DNA of 64,000 bases from Sphingomonas changnyeongensis. Its GTDB lineage: Bacteria; Pseudomonadota; Alphaproteobacteria; Sphingomonadales; Sphingomonadaceae. Below the pieces are notes generated by a model. The model had not been told where the DNA came from. It ran no database searches and saw only the letters and a list, made by a program, of their open reading frames with translations. The stretch spans positions 2,612,501-2,676,500 of the forward strand of contig NZ_CP047895.1 of assembly GCF_009913435.1 (NCBI RefSeq). Direction: 5' to 3'. This document shows positions 35,930 through 45,117 of this stretch, piece after piece (the stretch's first letter is position 1; every line of letters starts with the position of its first letter). Both the position numbers and the translations under genes were made by a program.

Positions 35930-37185
35930 GTGTCCTGTCCTTTGAAGATGCGCCGCCACAGCGGGTTCGGCCCGATGCGGCAGACAAGGTCGTGCGGATG
36001 GTCGATGTCCCAGATCGCCAGATCGGCATCATGGCCGGGCCGCAGCACGCCGATCCGCCCGCCAAGCCCCAGCGCGCGCGCGGCCGTCACCGTCATGCCG
36101 GTCAGGCATTCATCGGGGGTCAGGCCGAACAGCACCGCCGCCATGTTCATCGCGACAAGCGGCGAGGCGAGCGGCGATGTGCCGGGGTTGAGATCGGTCG
36201 CCACCGCCATCGCCACGCCCGCCGCGCGCAGCGCCGCGACCGGCGGGGCCTTGATCTCGCGCAGGAAATAATAGGCGCCGGGCAGCAGCACCGCGACCGT
36301 GCCCGCGCGGGCGAGCGCGGCGATCCCGGCATCGCCCAGATGCTCCAGATGATCGGCCGACAGCGCGCCGTGCCGCGCCGCCAGTTCGGCCCCACCCTGA
36401 TCCGACAGCTGTTCGGCGTGCAGCCGCACCGCATAGCCATGCGCGCGGGCGGCGGTGAACAGCCGGTCGATCTGCGCGGGGGAAAAGGCGATCGTCTCAC
36501 AAAACGCATCGACCGCATCGGCAAGTCCGGCAGCCGCCGGCAGCATGGCGGCGATCACATGGTCGATATAGGCATCGGCGGGGCTGGCGATCCCGGCGCC
36601 CCTGAACTCGGGCGGCACCGCATGGGCGGCAAGCAGGCTGGTGGTCACGCCGACCGGCCGCAGCCCGGCGAGCGCACGGGCAGCGCGCAGCATCTTGAGT
36701 TCATCGGCAAGCGTCAGGCCATAGCCGGACTTGATCTCGACCGTCGTCACCCCCTCGGCAAGCAGCGCGTCGAGCCGGGCGAGGCTCTGGGCGACCAGCC
36801 CCGCCTCATCCGCCGCGCGCGTCGCCCGCACGGTCGCCAGAATGCCCCCGCCCGCCTCGGCGATCGCCGCATAATCGGCCCCGCCCAGCCGCGCGACGAA
36901 CTCGCCGGTGCGGTTGCCGGCATGGACCAGATGGGTGTGGCAATCGACCAGCCCCGGCGTGATCCAGCGGCCGCCACACTCGACGACCTCGCCGGCGGCA
37001 AAGCCCGGCGCGTCGGCAGCCGGCCCGGCCCACAGGATGCGGCCATCGGCAACCGCGACGATGCCGTCTCCGACAAGCCCGAGCGGATCACCCTTGCCCC
37101 CGGTCATCATCGCCAGCCGCGCGCCGCGCCACAGCCGGTCGCAGCTGATCGGATCGCGGGCAGGATCGGACGACTCATCGGCCAT
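35926..37185 (-). CDS. hutI: imidazolonepropionase HutI
   Basis: 419 residues, amidohydrolase superfamily, opens imidazolonepropionate to formiminoglutamate. Metal ligands are visible in [19 protein letters not shown] and [20 protein letters not shown], plus ADHLEHLG and [14 protein letters not shown]. The start at 37185 ([12 protein letters not shown]) is preferred; a longer form begins 21 bases upstream. First gene of its operon, facing hutF across 132 bases that hold the palindromic operator. Confidence 0.96.
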   Translation of the reverse strand: MADESSDPARDPISCDRLWRGARLAMMTGGKGDPLGLVGDGIVAVADGRILWAGPAADAPGFAAGEVVECGGRWITPGLVDCHTHLVHAGNRTGEFVARLGGADYAAIAEAGGGILATVRATRAADEAGLVAQSLARLDALLAEGVTTVEIKSGYGLTLADELKMLRAARALAGLRPVGVTTSLLAAHAVPPEFRGAGIASPADAYIDHVIAAMLPAAAGLADAVDAFCETIAFSPAQIDRLFTAARAHGYAVRLHAEQLSDQGGAELAARHGALSADHLEHLGDAGIAALARAGTVAVLLPGAYYFLREIKAPPVAALRAAGVAMAVATDLNPGTSPLASPLVAMNMAAVLFGLTPDECLTGMTVTAARALGLGGRIGVLRPGHDADLAIWDIDHPHDLVCRIGPNPLWRRIFKGQDT

Positions 37186-37212
37186 GGCTTGATCCTGTCG
37201 CCGCACTGCTGA

Positions 37213-37226
37213 TATGTCTAGACATA
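37213..37226. promoter_or_regulatory. palindromic operator in the hutI/hutF divergent promoter, likely HutC site
   Basis: TATGTCTAGACATA, a perfect 14-base palindrome 28 bases upstream of hutI and 92 bases before hutF. GntR/HutC-subfamily repressors bind short symmetric sites of this kind, and hutC lies in the same locus, so it probably represses both arms until urocanate appears (inference). Confidence 0.7.
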
Positions 37227-37317
37227 ATAAGCGCGGTTTTCACAGCCCGCCCGGCCGTGGGCGGCCCCACACCCAAGGCCTCCACATTCAAGGCCCCCAC
37301 AATCGAGGAGAGCGGCG

Positions 37318-38669
37318 ATGATCCTGTGGTTCAACGAAGCGCTGCTGCCGGATGGCTGGGCCGCCAGGGTCGCCGTGCAGATCAGCGGCGACCGGATTGT
37401 AGCGGTGACGCCCGGTGCCGATCCCGCCAAGGCCGATGAACGCCATGCGGTGGCCCTGCCCGGCCTTGCCAATGTGCACAGCCACGGCTTTCAGCGCGGC
37501 ATGGCCGGCCTGTCGGCGGTGGCCGCGCCGGGCGGCGATGATTTCTGGAGCTGGCGCACGGTCATGTACCGGTTTCTCGACCGGCTCGACCCCGATGATG
37601 TCGAGGCGATCACCGCCTTTGCCTGTGTCGAGATGCTTGAGGGCGGCTTCACCCGGCTGGGCGAGTTTCATTATCTGCACCATGATCCGGACGGCCGGCC
37701 CTATGCGGCGCGGGCGGAAATGGCCGGGCGCATCGCGGCGGCGGCGCAGGCGGCGGGGATCGGGCTGACGCTGCTGCCCGTCTTTTACGCGCATGGCGAT
37801 TTCGGCGGCCGCCCGCCGGGTGCCGGCCAGCGCCGCTTCATCACCGATCCGGACGGCTTTGCCCGGCTGGTCGAGGACAGCCGCGCGCTGCTCGCCCCCG
37901 GCGACACGCTGGGCATTGCACCGCACAGCCTGCGCGCCGCGACGCCGGACGAGCTGACCGCGCTGCTGCCGCTGATGGCGGGCGGCCCGGTTCATATCCA
38001 TGCCGCCGAACAGCTGCGCGAGGTGGAAGCCAGCATCGCGGCGCTCGGCGCCCGGCCAGTCGAATGGCTGCTGGCGAACATGCCGGTCGATCGCCGCTGG
38101 TGTCTGGTTCATGCGACCCACATGACCGATGCGGAAACGGCAGCGCTGGCGGCGTCGGGGGCGGTCGCGGGTTTCTGCCCGCTGACCGAGGCCGATCTGG
38201 GCGACGGCATCGCCCCGGCGGACACGCTGCTTCACTGTGGCGGGCGGCTGGCGATCGGCACCGATTCCAACATCCTGATCGATGCGGCGGGCGAGCTGAG
38301 GCAGCTTGAATATGCGCAGCGGCTGAAGCGGCGGCAGCGCAACATCCTCGCCTCGGCCAACTGCCCCTCGGTCGGCCGGTGGCTGTTCGAGGCGGCGCTG
38401 GCCGGGGGCATCAGGCGCTGGGCCAGACCGGACCGGCCGGGCTGGCGGCGGGCGCACCGGCCGATATCGTCACCCTGGCCGCCGATCATCCCGCACTTTA
38501 CGGCGCGGCAGGCGATCGCTGGCTGGATGGCTGGATCTTTGCCGCGCGCGCGCCGGCGATCGACACCGTCTGGCGCGCCGGGCGCAAGCGCGTGGCCGGC
38601 GGACGGCATCTGGCGCGCGACACCATCGCCTTGCGCTACCGCCGGGCGCTGGCCAAGATGGCGGCGTGA
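37318..38669 (+). CDS. hutF: formimidoylglutamate deiminase HutF (one-base frameshift as sequenced)
   Basis: Amidohydrolase converting N-formimino-L-glutamate to N-formyl-L-glutamate and ammonia. Metal-site motifs are NVHSHGFQRGMAG, HIHAAEQLREV, LVHATHMTD and LAIGTDSNILID. The reading frame is lost at the G run 38404-38408 after LFEAALAG and continues as HQALGQTGPAGLAAGAPADIV in the next frame; one more G gives 450 residues, the usual length. GAGGAGAG lies before the ATG. The TGA overlaps the GTG of hutC. Confidence 0.92.
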
Positions 38670-39370
38670 CGATCGAACAGCGCATCCGGGCGGATATCGA
38701 AGGCAGGATCCGCGCCGGGGAGTGGAAGCCCGGCCACCGCATCCCCTATGAACATGAACTCGTCGCCCAATATGGCTGTGCGCGCGCGACGGTGGGCAAG
38801 GCGCTGGCGGCGCTCGCCCGTTCAGGGCTGATCGAGCGGCGGCGCAAGGCGGGATCGTTCGTCGCCGAACCGCATCTGGAAGCCGCCGTGCTCGACATTC
38901 CCGATATCGGCGCGGCGGTGGCGGCGCGCGGCGATGCCTATCGCTGGGCGTTGCGCGCGCGGCATGAACACGCTGCCCCGCCCGCCGATGCGGCGACGGC
39001 GTTGCTCGGCACCGCCGGGCCGGTGCTGCTGCTCGACGGCATCCATCATGCCGGCGACCGGCCCTTTGCCCATGAACAAAGGCTGATCGCGCTCGACGCG
39101 GTGCCGGACGCCGCCGCCGCCGATTTCGCCGCGGGCGAGCCGGGGCGCTGGCTGATCGCGCATGTGCCGTGGAGCGAGGCGCGCCACCGGATCAGCGCGG
39201 TGCCGGCAGGTCGCGCCCATGCCGCCGCGCTCGACGTGCCGCCCGGCACCGCCTGCCTGCAGATCGAACGCTGGACCTGGCGGCTGGGCCGGGGGATCAC
39301 CCATGTGATCCAGCTGTTTCCCGGCCATCGTTACGATCTGGTCGCCCAATTCACGCCCGCCGCGCGTTAA
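38666..39370 (+). CDS. hutC: histidine utilisation repressor HutC (GntR family)
   Basis: 234 residues. The N-terminal GntR winged helix (EQRIRADIEGRIRAGEWKPG, YEHELVAQYGCARATVGKAL) is followed by a C-terminal UTRA effector domain ending in WRLGRGITHVIQLFPGHRYD, which in HutC binds urocanate. The GTG start overlaps the hutF stop (GTGA). Autoregulation through the operator at 37213-37226 is likely. Confidence 0.93.
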   Translation: MTIEQRIRADIEGRIRAGEWKPGHRIPYEHELVAQYGCARATVGKALAALARSGLIERRRKAGSFVAEPHLEAAVLDIPDIGAAVAARGDAYRWALRARHEHAAPPADAATALLGTAGPVLLLDGIHHAGDRPFAHEQRLIALDAVPDAAAADFAAGEPGRWLIAHVPWSEARHRISAVPAGRAHAAALDVPPGTACLQIERWTWRLGRGITHVIQLFPGHRYDLVAQFTPAAR

Positions 39371-39384
39371 GGGGGTGTATGTGC

Positions 39385-39511
39385 TGCGCCTCCCGGCGCA
39401 GGGGCGGCACCGGCCCGCTCCCCCACCCGGCCTCCCATATGATACTGCCGTTGGGTGGCCGGGTGGGGGAGCGGGCCGGTGCCGTTCTTCCCAAATAACG
39501 GTGCCGTTCTT
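39385..39511. repeat. palindromic repeat element, copy 2
   Basis: Same layout as the element at 6571-6706: small hairpin TGCGCC-TCCC-GGCGCA (39385-39400), a 33-base inverted repeat (39405-39437 against 39452-39484, one mismatch) with a 14-base loop, and the word GGTGCCGTTCTT twice (39478-39489 and 39500-39511). The arms match copy 1 almost completely while the loops differ. It fills the space between the convergent hutC and emrB-like genes and could terminate both. Confidence 0.85.
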
Positions 39512-39512
39512 C

Positions 39513-41111
39513 TCAGTGGCTGGCCGTGGGGATCCCGCCGCCGCGCGGTTTGGGGGCCAGCCACACGGCCAGTGCCGCGATCAGAAACACGCTTGCGGCC
39601 ACCTGATAGACATGGGCGGCGCCGATGGTCGCGGCCTGTGCCTCGACCAGCCGGTCGATCGCCGCCCGCGCCTGTTCGGGGGATGCCCCGCCCGCCTCGA
39701 TCAGCGCGGAGGTGCGGCCGACATCATGGAGCGCGGGGACGAGTTCGCTGCGCATCCGTTCCGAACTGTCGTCCCACAAAGTGGTGGCGACGGCCGTGCC
39801 GATGGCCCCGGCCAGCGTGCGCATGAAGCTCATCAGCCCGGCTGCCGACACGACCTTGTCAGCCGGCACCGCGCCGAGCGCGAGCGCGGTCAGCCCGATG
39901 AAGAAGAACGGCATCCCGATCCCCTGCAACAGATGCGGCAGAGCGAGCTGCCAATAATCCGAATCGGTCGTCCACTGGGTGCGCAGCAGCGACATCAGGA
40001 ACAGCCAGCCGATGCCCGCGGTGATCAGGAACCGCACATCGACCCGCGCCACCAGCCGCGCCGCGAACGGCGACACGAGCACCGCGAACAGCCCCACCCA
40101 GGCGACGACATAGCCGGCATTGGTCGCCGTATAGCCGAGCACCTGCTGCAGCCACAGCGGGGTCAGCACGATCTGCGCGAAGAACGCCCCGAAGCCGAGT
40201 GAGATGGCGAGCACCCCGGCGACAAAGCCGCGATGGCGGAACACCCGCACATCGACGATCGGATCCCGCTCGGTCAGTTCCCAGATCAGGAAGGCGGCAA
40301 AGCCGATCGCGGCGGTGATCGCCAGCCCGATGATCCAGCGCGATTCGAACCAGTCATATTCGCGCCCGGTATCGAGCATGATCTGCAGCGCGCCGACGAA
40401 CAGCACGAGCAGCGCCAGCCCGACATAGTCGATGCGCGCGCGGACGGTGCGGGTTTCAAACGGGGTGATCATCCGCTGGACGCCGAAAAAGCAGATGGCG
40501 ACGATCGGCAGGTTGATGAAGAAGATCCACGGCCAGCTCCAGTTGTCGCTGATCGTGCCGCCGAGGATCGGGCCGAGGATCGGCGCGGTCGTCGTCGTCA
40601 TCGCCCAGATCGACAGGGCGACCGGCTGGCGGTTCTTGGGAAAGATGCGCAGCAGCAGCGTCTGCGACAGCGGCATCAGCGGCCCGCCCATCAGCCCCTG
40701 CATCACGCGGAAGGCGACGAGCATCGGCAGCGTGGTCGCCAGCCCGCACAGCAGCGAGCACAGGCCAAAGCCCAGCATCGAGATCAGGAACCAGCGCACG
40801 CTGCCGAACCGCCCCGCCAGCCAGCCGGTCAGCGGCACGCTGATCGCATCGGCAACCGCATAGCTGGTGATCACCCAGGTGCCCTGGGTCGGCGACACGG
40901 CAAGGCCGCCGGCGATGTGCGGCACCGCGACATTGGCGATCGAGGTGTCGAGCACGACGATGAAGTTGGCGAGCGCCAGCGCGAACGCGCCGATGATCAG
41001 CCGCGCGCCCGTGAGCGGCTGCGGCTCTTCGGGGACGGTCGCGGGGGACGCGGCGGGCAAGGCGGCGGGACGCGCGCCCTCCCCCGGCCCGGCGGCAAGG
41101 GTGCCGGCCAT
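39513..41111 (-). CDS. DHA2-family MFS multidrug transporter, EmrB/QacA type
   Basis: 532 residues and about 14 hydrophobic helices. Motifs include VLDTSIANVAVPHIAGGL (helix 1), QGTWVITSYAVADAISVPLT (motif C-like region), GLMGGPLMPLSQTLL and the helix GPILGGTISDNWSWPWIFFI. It forms a tripartite proton-driven efflux pump with the HlyD adaptor and outer-membrane channel encoded just upstream in the same operon. The N-terminal 35 residues are a Pro/Ala-rich cytosolic extension. Starts five bases after the adaptor gene stop. Confidence 0.93.
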   Translation of the reverse strand: MAGTLAAGPGEGARPAALPAASPATVPEEPQPLTGARLIIGAFALALANFIVVLDTSIANVAVPHIAGGLAVSPTQGTWVITSYAVADAISVPLTGWLAGRFGSVRWFLISMLGFGLCSLLCGLATTLPMLVAFRVMQGLMGGPLMPLSQTLLLRIFPKNRQPVALSIWAMTTTTAPILGPILGGTISDNWSWPWIFFINLPIVAICFFGVQRMITPFETRTVRARIDYVGLALLVLFVGALQIMLDTGREYDWFESRWIIGLAITAAIGFAAFLIWELTERDPIVDVRVFRHRGFVAGVLAISLGFGAFFAQIVLTPLWLQQVLGYTATNAGYVVAWVGLFAVLVSPFAARLVARVDVRFLITAGIGWLFLMSLLRTQWTTDSDYWQLALPHLLQGIGMPFFFIGLTALALGAVPADKVVSAAGLMSFMRTLAGAIGTAVATTLWDDSSERMRSELVPALHDVGRTSALIEAGGASPEQARAAIDRLVEAQAATIGAAHVYQVAASVFLIAALAVWLAPKPRGGGIPTASH

Positions 41112-41116
41112 GATGC

Positions 41117-42259
41117 TCAGCGCTCCCGCGTGTCGATGACGGCTTCCATCGACAGCCCCACGCGCAGCGGGTGCGCGCGCAGCTCGCGCGGGTCGAGCGC
41201 GATGCGCACCGGCAGGCGCTGGACCACCTTGATCCAGTTGCCGGTCGCATTCTGCGCGGGGATGAGCGCGAAGGCCGATCCGGTGCCGCCGGCAAAGCCG
41301 ACCACCCGGCCATGGAAGACGACATCGTCGCCGTAGAAATCGGACACCAGCTCGACCGGCTGGCCGGGGCGCACCTGTGCCAGCTGGTTTTCCTTGAAGT
41401 TGGCATCGACGAACGCCGCATCGACCGGCACGATCGTCATCACCGGCGTGCCGGCGGCGACGCGCTGGCCCAGCTGGACCTGCTTGTTGGTGACGATCCC
41501 GGCAATCGGCGCGCGGATGACGGTGCGCGCCAGGTTGAGCCGCGCCTGCTGGAGCCGCGCACGCGCCGCCACAATGTCGGGCGCGGTGTCGAGATCGGTG
41601 CCCTCGACCAGGGCGGCGGTCGCGGCGACATCGCCGCCGGCGGCGCGGCGCGTCGCCTCGGCGCTCGCCACGCCCGCCCGGGCAAGCTCGCGGGCCGCGC
41701 GCGCCGACTGGAAGGCGGTGCGCGCCGCCGTCAGCTCGTCGCCCGACACCGCACCGCCCGGGGCCAGCGCCTCGCGCCGGCCAAGCTCGATCCGCGCGCG
41801 CTCATACCCCGCCTCGGCCTCGGCGAGCCGCGCCCGCGCCTCGGCGATTTCCGATGTGCGGGCGACGGCGCGGCCGCTTGCCGCGCCCAGATTGGCGCGG
41901 GCCTGGCGGTAACGCTGCACCGCCTGGGCAAGCGCGCTTTCCGCCTCGGCAACCGCGATCTTCGCATCGGCGGGATCGAGGACGAGCAGGATCTGGCCCT
42001 TGGCGACCATCTGGGTGTTGGCGACCGGCACCGCCGCGACCGGGCCGCCGACCAGCGGCGTGATCTGCGCGGTATCGGCCCCGACATAGGCATTGTCGGT
42101 CGACACCCGGCCATATTGGGTGAGGAAGAACCACAGCGCCCAGACGAGCGCGAGCGCGGCGACAATGCCGCCGAGCAGCATGAACAGGCGCCGGCGCTGG
42201 CCGGCAGGCGCGGCGACCGCGCGGTCGGAGAGGATGGGATCGGGCGACATGTCCGACAT
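41117..42259 (-). CDS. HlyD/EmrA-family membrane fusion protein
   Basis: 380 residues. Cytosolic start, one membrane anchor (LFMLLGGIVAALALVWALWF), then STDNAYVGADTAQITPLVGG, a lipoyl half-motif, a long alpha-helical hairpin (about residues 95-215, Ala/Arg/Glu rich), IRAPIAGIVTNKQVQLGQRV and beta-barrel segments. Periplasmic adaptor linking the EmrB-type pump to the outer-membrane channel. The ATG at 42259 is used; a TTG two codons earlier overlaps the upstream stop. Confidence 0.92.
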   Translation of the reverse strand: MSDMSPDPILSDRAVAAPAGQRRRLFMLLGGIVAALALVWALWFFLTQYGRVSTDNAYVGADTAQITPLVGGPVAAVPVANTQMVAKGQILLVLDPADAKIAVAEAESALAQAVQRYRQARANLGAASGRAVARTSEIAEARARLAEAEAGYERARIELGRREALAPGGAVSGDELTAARTAFQSARAARELARAGVASAEATRRAAGGDVAATAALVEGTDLDTAPDIVAARARLQQARLNLARTVIRAPIAGIVTNKQVQLGQRVAAGTPVMTIVPVDAAFVDANFKENQLAQVRPGQPVELVSDFYGDDVVFHGRVVGFAGGTGSAFALIPAQNATGNWIKVVQRLPVRIALDPRELRAHPLRVGLSMEAVIDTRER

Positions 42260-42261
42260 GA

Positions 42262-43809
42262 TCAATGTCCTTGGGCAGGCGAGTTCGGGGAAGCGGCGAC
42301 GGGCGGCTGGCCGAAGCCGCCGCCCAGCGCGCGGACGAGCGCGACGTTAAGGGCGAGGCGCCGCCCGTCGAGATCGGCGACCGCGCGTTCGGCGGCGAGC
42401 AACTGGTCCTCGGCGGCAAGTGCGGTCAGCTGATTGGCCAGCCCGCCTTCGTAACGGATGCGGGCGATCCGCGCCGCTTCGCGCGCGGCGGTGCGGGCGG
42501 CGCGCTGTTCGGCCAGCCGCACGTCGAGCGCCCTCAGGCTGGCAAGCGCATCGGCCACCTCGCGCAGCGCGCCGGCCAGCGCCGCATCATAGCGCGCGAC
42601 GGCTTCGTCATACTGGCCGCGCGCGCCGCGATAGGCCCCGCTCAGCCGCCCGCCCTCAAAGATCGGCAGGGTGAGCGCCGGGCCGAGATTGGCGATGCGC
42701 GACCCGCCATCGATCAGCTGGTCGAGCCCGAGCGACTGCAGCCCGACCAGCGCCGACAGGTTGAGGTTCGGATAGAAAGCGGCGCGCGCGACCTTGATGC
42801 GCGCCGCCGCCGCCTCGGCCCGCAGGCGCGCGGCGGCCAGATCGGGCCGGCGGCCGACCAGATCGAGCGCGATGTCGCCGGGCACCCCGGCGGCAAGCGG
42901 CGTCATGGCCGGGCGGGCAATCGCCAGCCCCCGGTCCGGTCCCGCGCCGATCAGCGCGGCGATGCGGTGCCGGGTCAGCGCGATCGCCTCGTCGAGCGCG
43001 GCGATATCCGCCCGCGCGGCGGGGACGCGCGCCTCGGCCTGGGCCAGTTCGCCGCGCGTGTCGACGCCGGTGTCCACCCGGCGGGCGGTGAGCGCGGCGG
43101 TGTCGCGGCGGATGCGTTCGGCGGCGACGGCGACGTCGCGCTGCTGATGCAGCAGCGCCAGATCGGCATAGGCGGCGGCGATGCCGGTCGACAGCATCAG
43201 CCCGGCCTGGGCGGCGTCCATCGCCGCGGCCCGGCTTTCGGAGGTGGCGGCGGCAAGCGCGGCGCGGTTGCGCCCCCACAGGTCGAGATCGAACGAGACT
43301 GTGCCGGCGATCCGGCCGACATCCTGAATGCCGTCGGGCACGAACTGGGGCGGGATGCCCAGATTCTGGCTCTGCTGCTGGCCGCCCGCCGATGCCTCGA
43401 CGCCAAGGCGCGGCAGCGTCGCCCCGCGCGACTGTTCGGCCAGCCCGTCGGCGGCGCGCAGCCGGGCGGCGGCGGCGCGGATATCGGGCGCACCGGCCAG
43501 CGCCTCGGCGATCAGCGCGTCAAGCTGCGGATCGCCAAAGCCCCGCCACCAGCCGCGCCCCGGCCATTCACCGGCGGCAGCCGGTGCCGCCGGCGCGAGG
43601 CTGGCGGTCGCGGCCAGCGTTGACGCATCGGCAAGGCGCGGCGGCGCGCCCAGATCGGGCACTGCGGCACAGCCGGCGGTGGCGAGCAGCAGGGCCAGCC
43701 CCCGGCCCTGATGCGGTCCCCGCCTGTCGAGCGACCGGATGCGGTGCTGGCGAAAACATGTTTGAAAGGCGGCACGACAATCACCATACTGGTCAGTACA
43801 CCCACCCAT
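42262..43809 (-). CDS. NodT/TolC-family outer-membrane efflux lipoprotein (5' end uncertain)
   Basis: Outer-membrane channel of the tripartite pump. A lipobox, ALLLATAGC, marks the lipidated cysteine, followed by two OEP repeats (WWRGFGDPQLDALIAEALAG, GTVSFDLDLWGRNRAALAAA; LPIFEGGRLSGAYRGARGQ). The open frame reaches an ATG at 43809, but that start lies across the TetR-type operator, and about 30 residues before the lipobox do not look like a signal peptide. No ATG/GTG/TTG in frame lies closer. The true start is probably near 43710-43760 and hidden by missing bases in G runs. Confidence 0.85.
   Translation of the reverse strand: MGGCTDQYGDCRAAFQTCFRQHRIRSLDRRGPHQGRGLALLLATAGCAAVPDLGAPPRLADASTLAATASLAPAAPAAAGEWPGRGWWRGFGDPQLDALIAEALAGAPDIRAAAARLRAADGLAEQSRGATLPRLGVEASAGGQQQSQNLGIPPQFVPDGIQDVGRIAGTVSFDLDLWGRNRAALAAATSESRAAAMDAAQAGLMLSTGIAAAYADLALLHQQRDVAVAAERIRRDTAALTARRVDTGVDTRGELAQAEARVPAARADIAALDEAIALTRHRIAALIGAGPDRGLAIARPAMTPLAAGVPGDIALDLVGRRPDLAAARLRAEAAAARIKVARAAFYPNLNLSALVGLQSLGLDQLIDGGSRIANLGPALTLPIFEGGRLSGAYRGARGQYDEAVARYDAALAGALREVADALASLRALDVRLAEQRAARTAAREAARIARIRYEGGLANQLTALAAEDQLLAAERAVADLDGRRLALNVALVRALGGGFGQPPVAASPNSPAQGH
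43787..43798. promoter_or_regulatory. TetR-type operator between efflux operon and tetR
   Basis: TACTGGTCAGTA: TACTG and CAGTA form a perfect inverted repeat about a two-base centre, 43 bases before the regulator ATG and upstream of the divergent efflux genes. Short dyads in this setting are typical of TetR/AcrR repressors; a single site could control both directions. Confidence 0.65.
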
Positions 43810-43840
43810 TTGGGATCAGGCAGATCAGTTGTCAATCGAA

Positions 43841-44553
43841 ATGATACCACACAGTACATTCCCGGAGAAAGGCGGCGCAGATGCAGCGCCCGCCGGCGCG
43901 CACCCGGACAGCACGCATCCAGACAGGGCGCGCCCGGCAGACAGGGCGCGCCCGGCCAGCGCGCGCGATGCCCGGCGCGAGGCGATCGTCGCGGCGGCGC
44001 AGGCGGCGTTTTTCTCGCGCGGCTATGGCGCGACCTCGATGTCGGCGATTGCGGCGACGGTCGGCGGGTCCAAGACCACGCTCTGGGCGCATTTCCGGTC
44101 GAAAGAGGAGCTGTTCGCCGCCGTGGTCGACGATCTGGTCGAACGCTATGGCCGCGCGCTCGATGTGCCGCTTGATCCCGATGGCGATGTGCGGACCGTG
44201 CTGCTCGGCTTCGGCCAGGCGCTGATGGCGACGATCCATTCCCCCCGATCGTCGACCTGCACCGGCTGGCGATCGGCGAGGCACGGCGGTTTCCCGAGCT
44301 GGCCCGGCTGTTCTACGAACGCGGCCCGGCGCGCGGCAAGGCGCGGATGCGCGGCTATCTTGCCGAGGCGATGGCGCGCGGCAAGCTGCGACCGGGAGAC
44401 CCGATGCTCGCCGGGCGCATGTTCGTGGGTATGTTGCAGGCGGGCTCGCCGCAGCTCCACATGCTGGGGGTCGAGACACCGCCGGCGACGGCGGATCTGG
44501 ATGCCGAGATTGAGATGGCGGTCGACCTGTTCCTGCGCGCCTGGGCGCCCTGA
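43841..44553 (+). CDS. TetR/AcrR-family regulator of the efflux operon (one-base frameshift as sequenced)
   Basis: 237 residues after correction. After a 35-residue polar, Arg/Pro-rich extension comes the TetR HTH (EAIVAAAQAAFFSRGYGATS, MSAIAATVGGSKTTLWAHFR, SKEELFAAVVDDLV), then a helical ligand domain. The frame breaks in the C run 44241-44246 after ALMATIHS; with one more C it reads PPIVDLHRLAIGEARRFPEL and continues to MAVDLFLRAWAP. The ATG at 43841 is used; a TTG four codons upstream is possible. Divergent from the efflux operon. Confidence 0.88.
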
Positions 44554-44563
44554 GCCGGCCGGG

Positions 44564-45109
44564 TCAGCCCCCGTCCCGGCGCGCACCGATGATCCGCGCC
44601 AGTTCCTCCTGCCGCCGCGCCAGTTCGTCGAGCCTGAGCGCCAGCACCGTGTCGACCTTTTCATGCAGCCGCAGGATTTCCAGCTCGGCGCGCAGATTGA
44701 CCTCATAATCCAGCCTTGCCGCCAGCCGGTCCTTCGCCGCCTGGCGGTTCTGGCTCATCATGATGATCGGCGCCTGGATCGCCGCCAGCATCGAGAGGAT
44801 GAGGTTGAGGAAGATGTAGGGGTAAGGATCAAAGCGGATGCCCATCCGGCCGAGCACATCGGTGTTGATCACCATCCAGGCGAGCAGCACGACCGCAAAG
44901 GTGATGATGAACCCCCAGGAGCCGCCGACCGCCGCCACCCGGTCGGCCAGCCGGTCGCCGAACACCGCCTCGGCCTCGGCGACGTCGCCGGCATCGCGGC
45001 TGATCGGGGTGCGCGCGCGCATCGCCGCCAGCACCCGCGCCTCCTCCGCATCCAGCGCCGCCAGTTCCTTGCCCAGCAGATCTGCGGCCATCTGGTCGGC
45101 GCTGCGCAT
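44564..45109 (-). CDS. DUF1003 domain-containing membrane protein
   Basis: 181 residues. Two closely spaced transmembrane helices (GFIITFAVVLLAWMVIN and PYIFLNLILSMLAAIQAPII) with the conserved MMSQNRQAAKDRLAARLDYE motif after the second; the C terminus is a predicted coiled coil (LRAELEILRLHEKVDTVLAL). Typical DUF1003 architecture; function unknown. Lies eight bases after the M28 peptidase gene on the same strand and is probably co-transcribed with it. Confidence 0.9.
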   Translation of the reverse strand: MRSADQMAADLLGKELAALDAEEARVLAAMRARTPISRDAGDVAEAEAVFGDRLADRVAAVGGSWGFIITFAVVLLAWMVINTDVLGRMGIRFDPYPYIFLNLILSMLAAIQAPIIMMSQNRQAAKDRLAARLDYEVNLRAELEILRLHEKVDTVLALRLDELARRQEELARIIGARRDGG

Positions 45110-45117
45110 CGCGGCTC

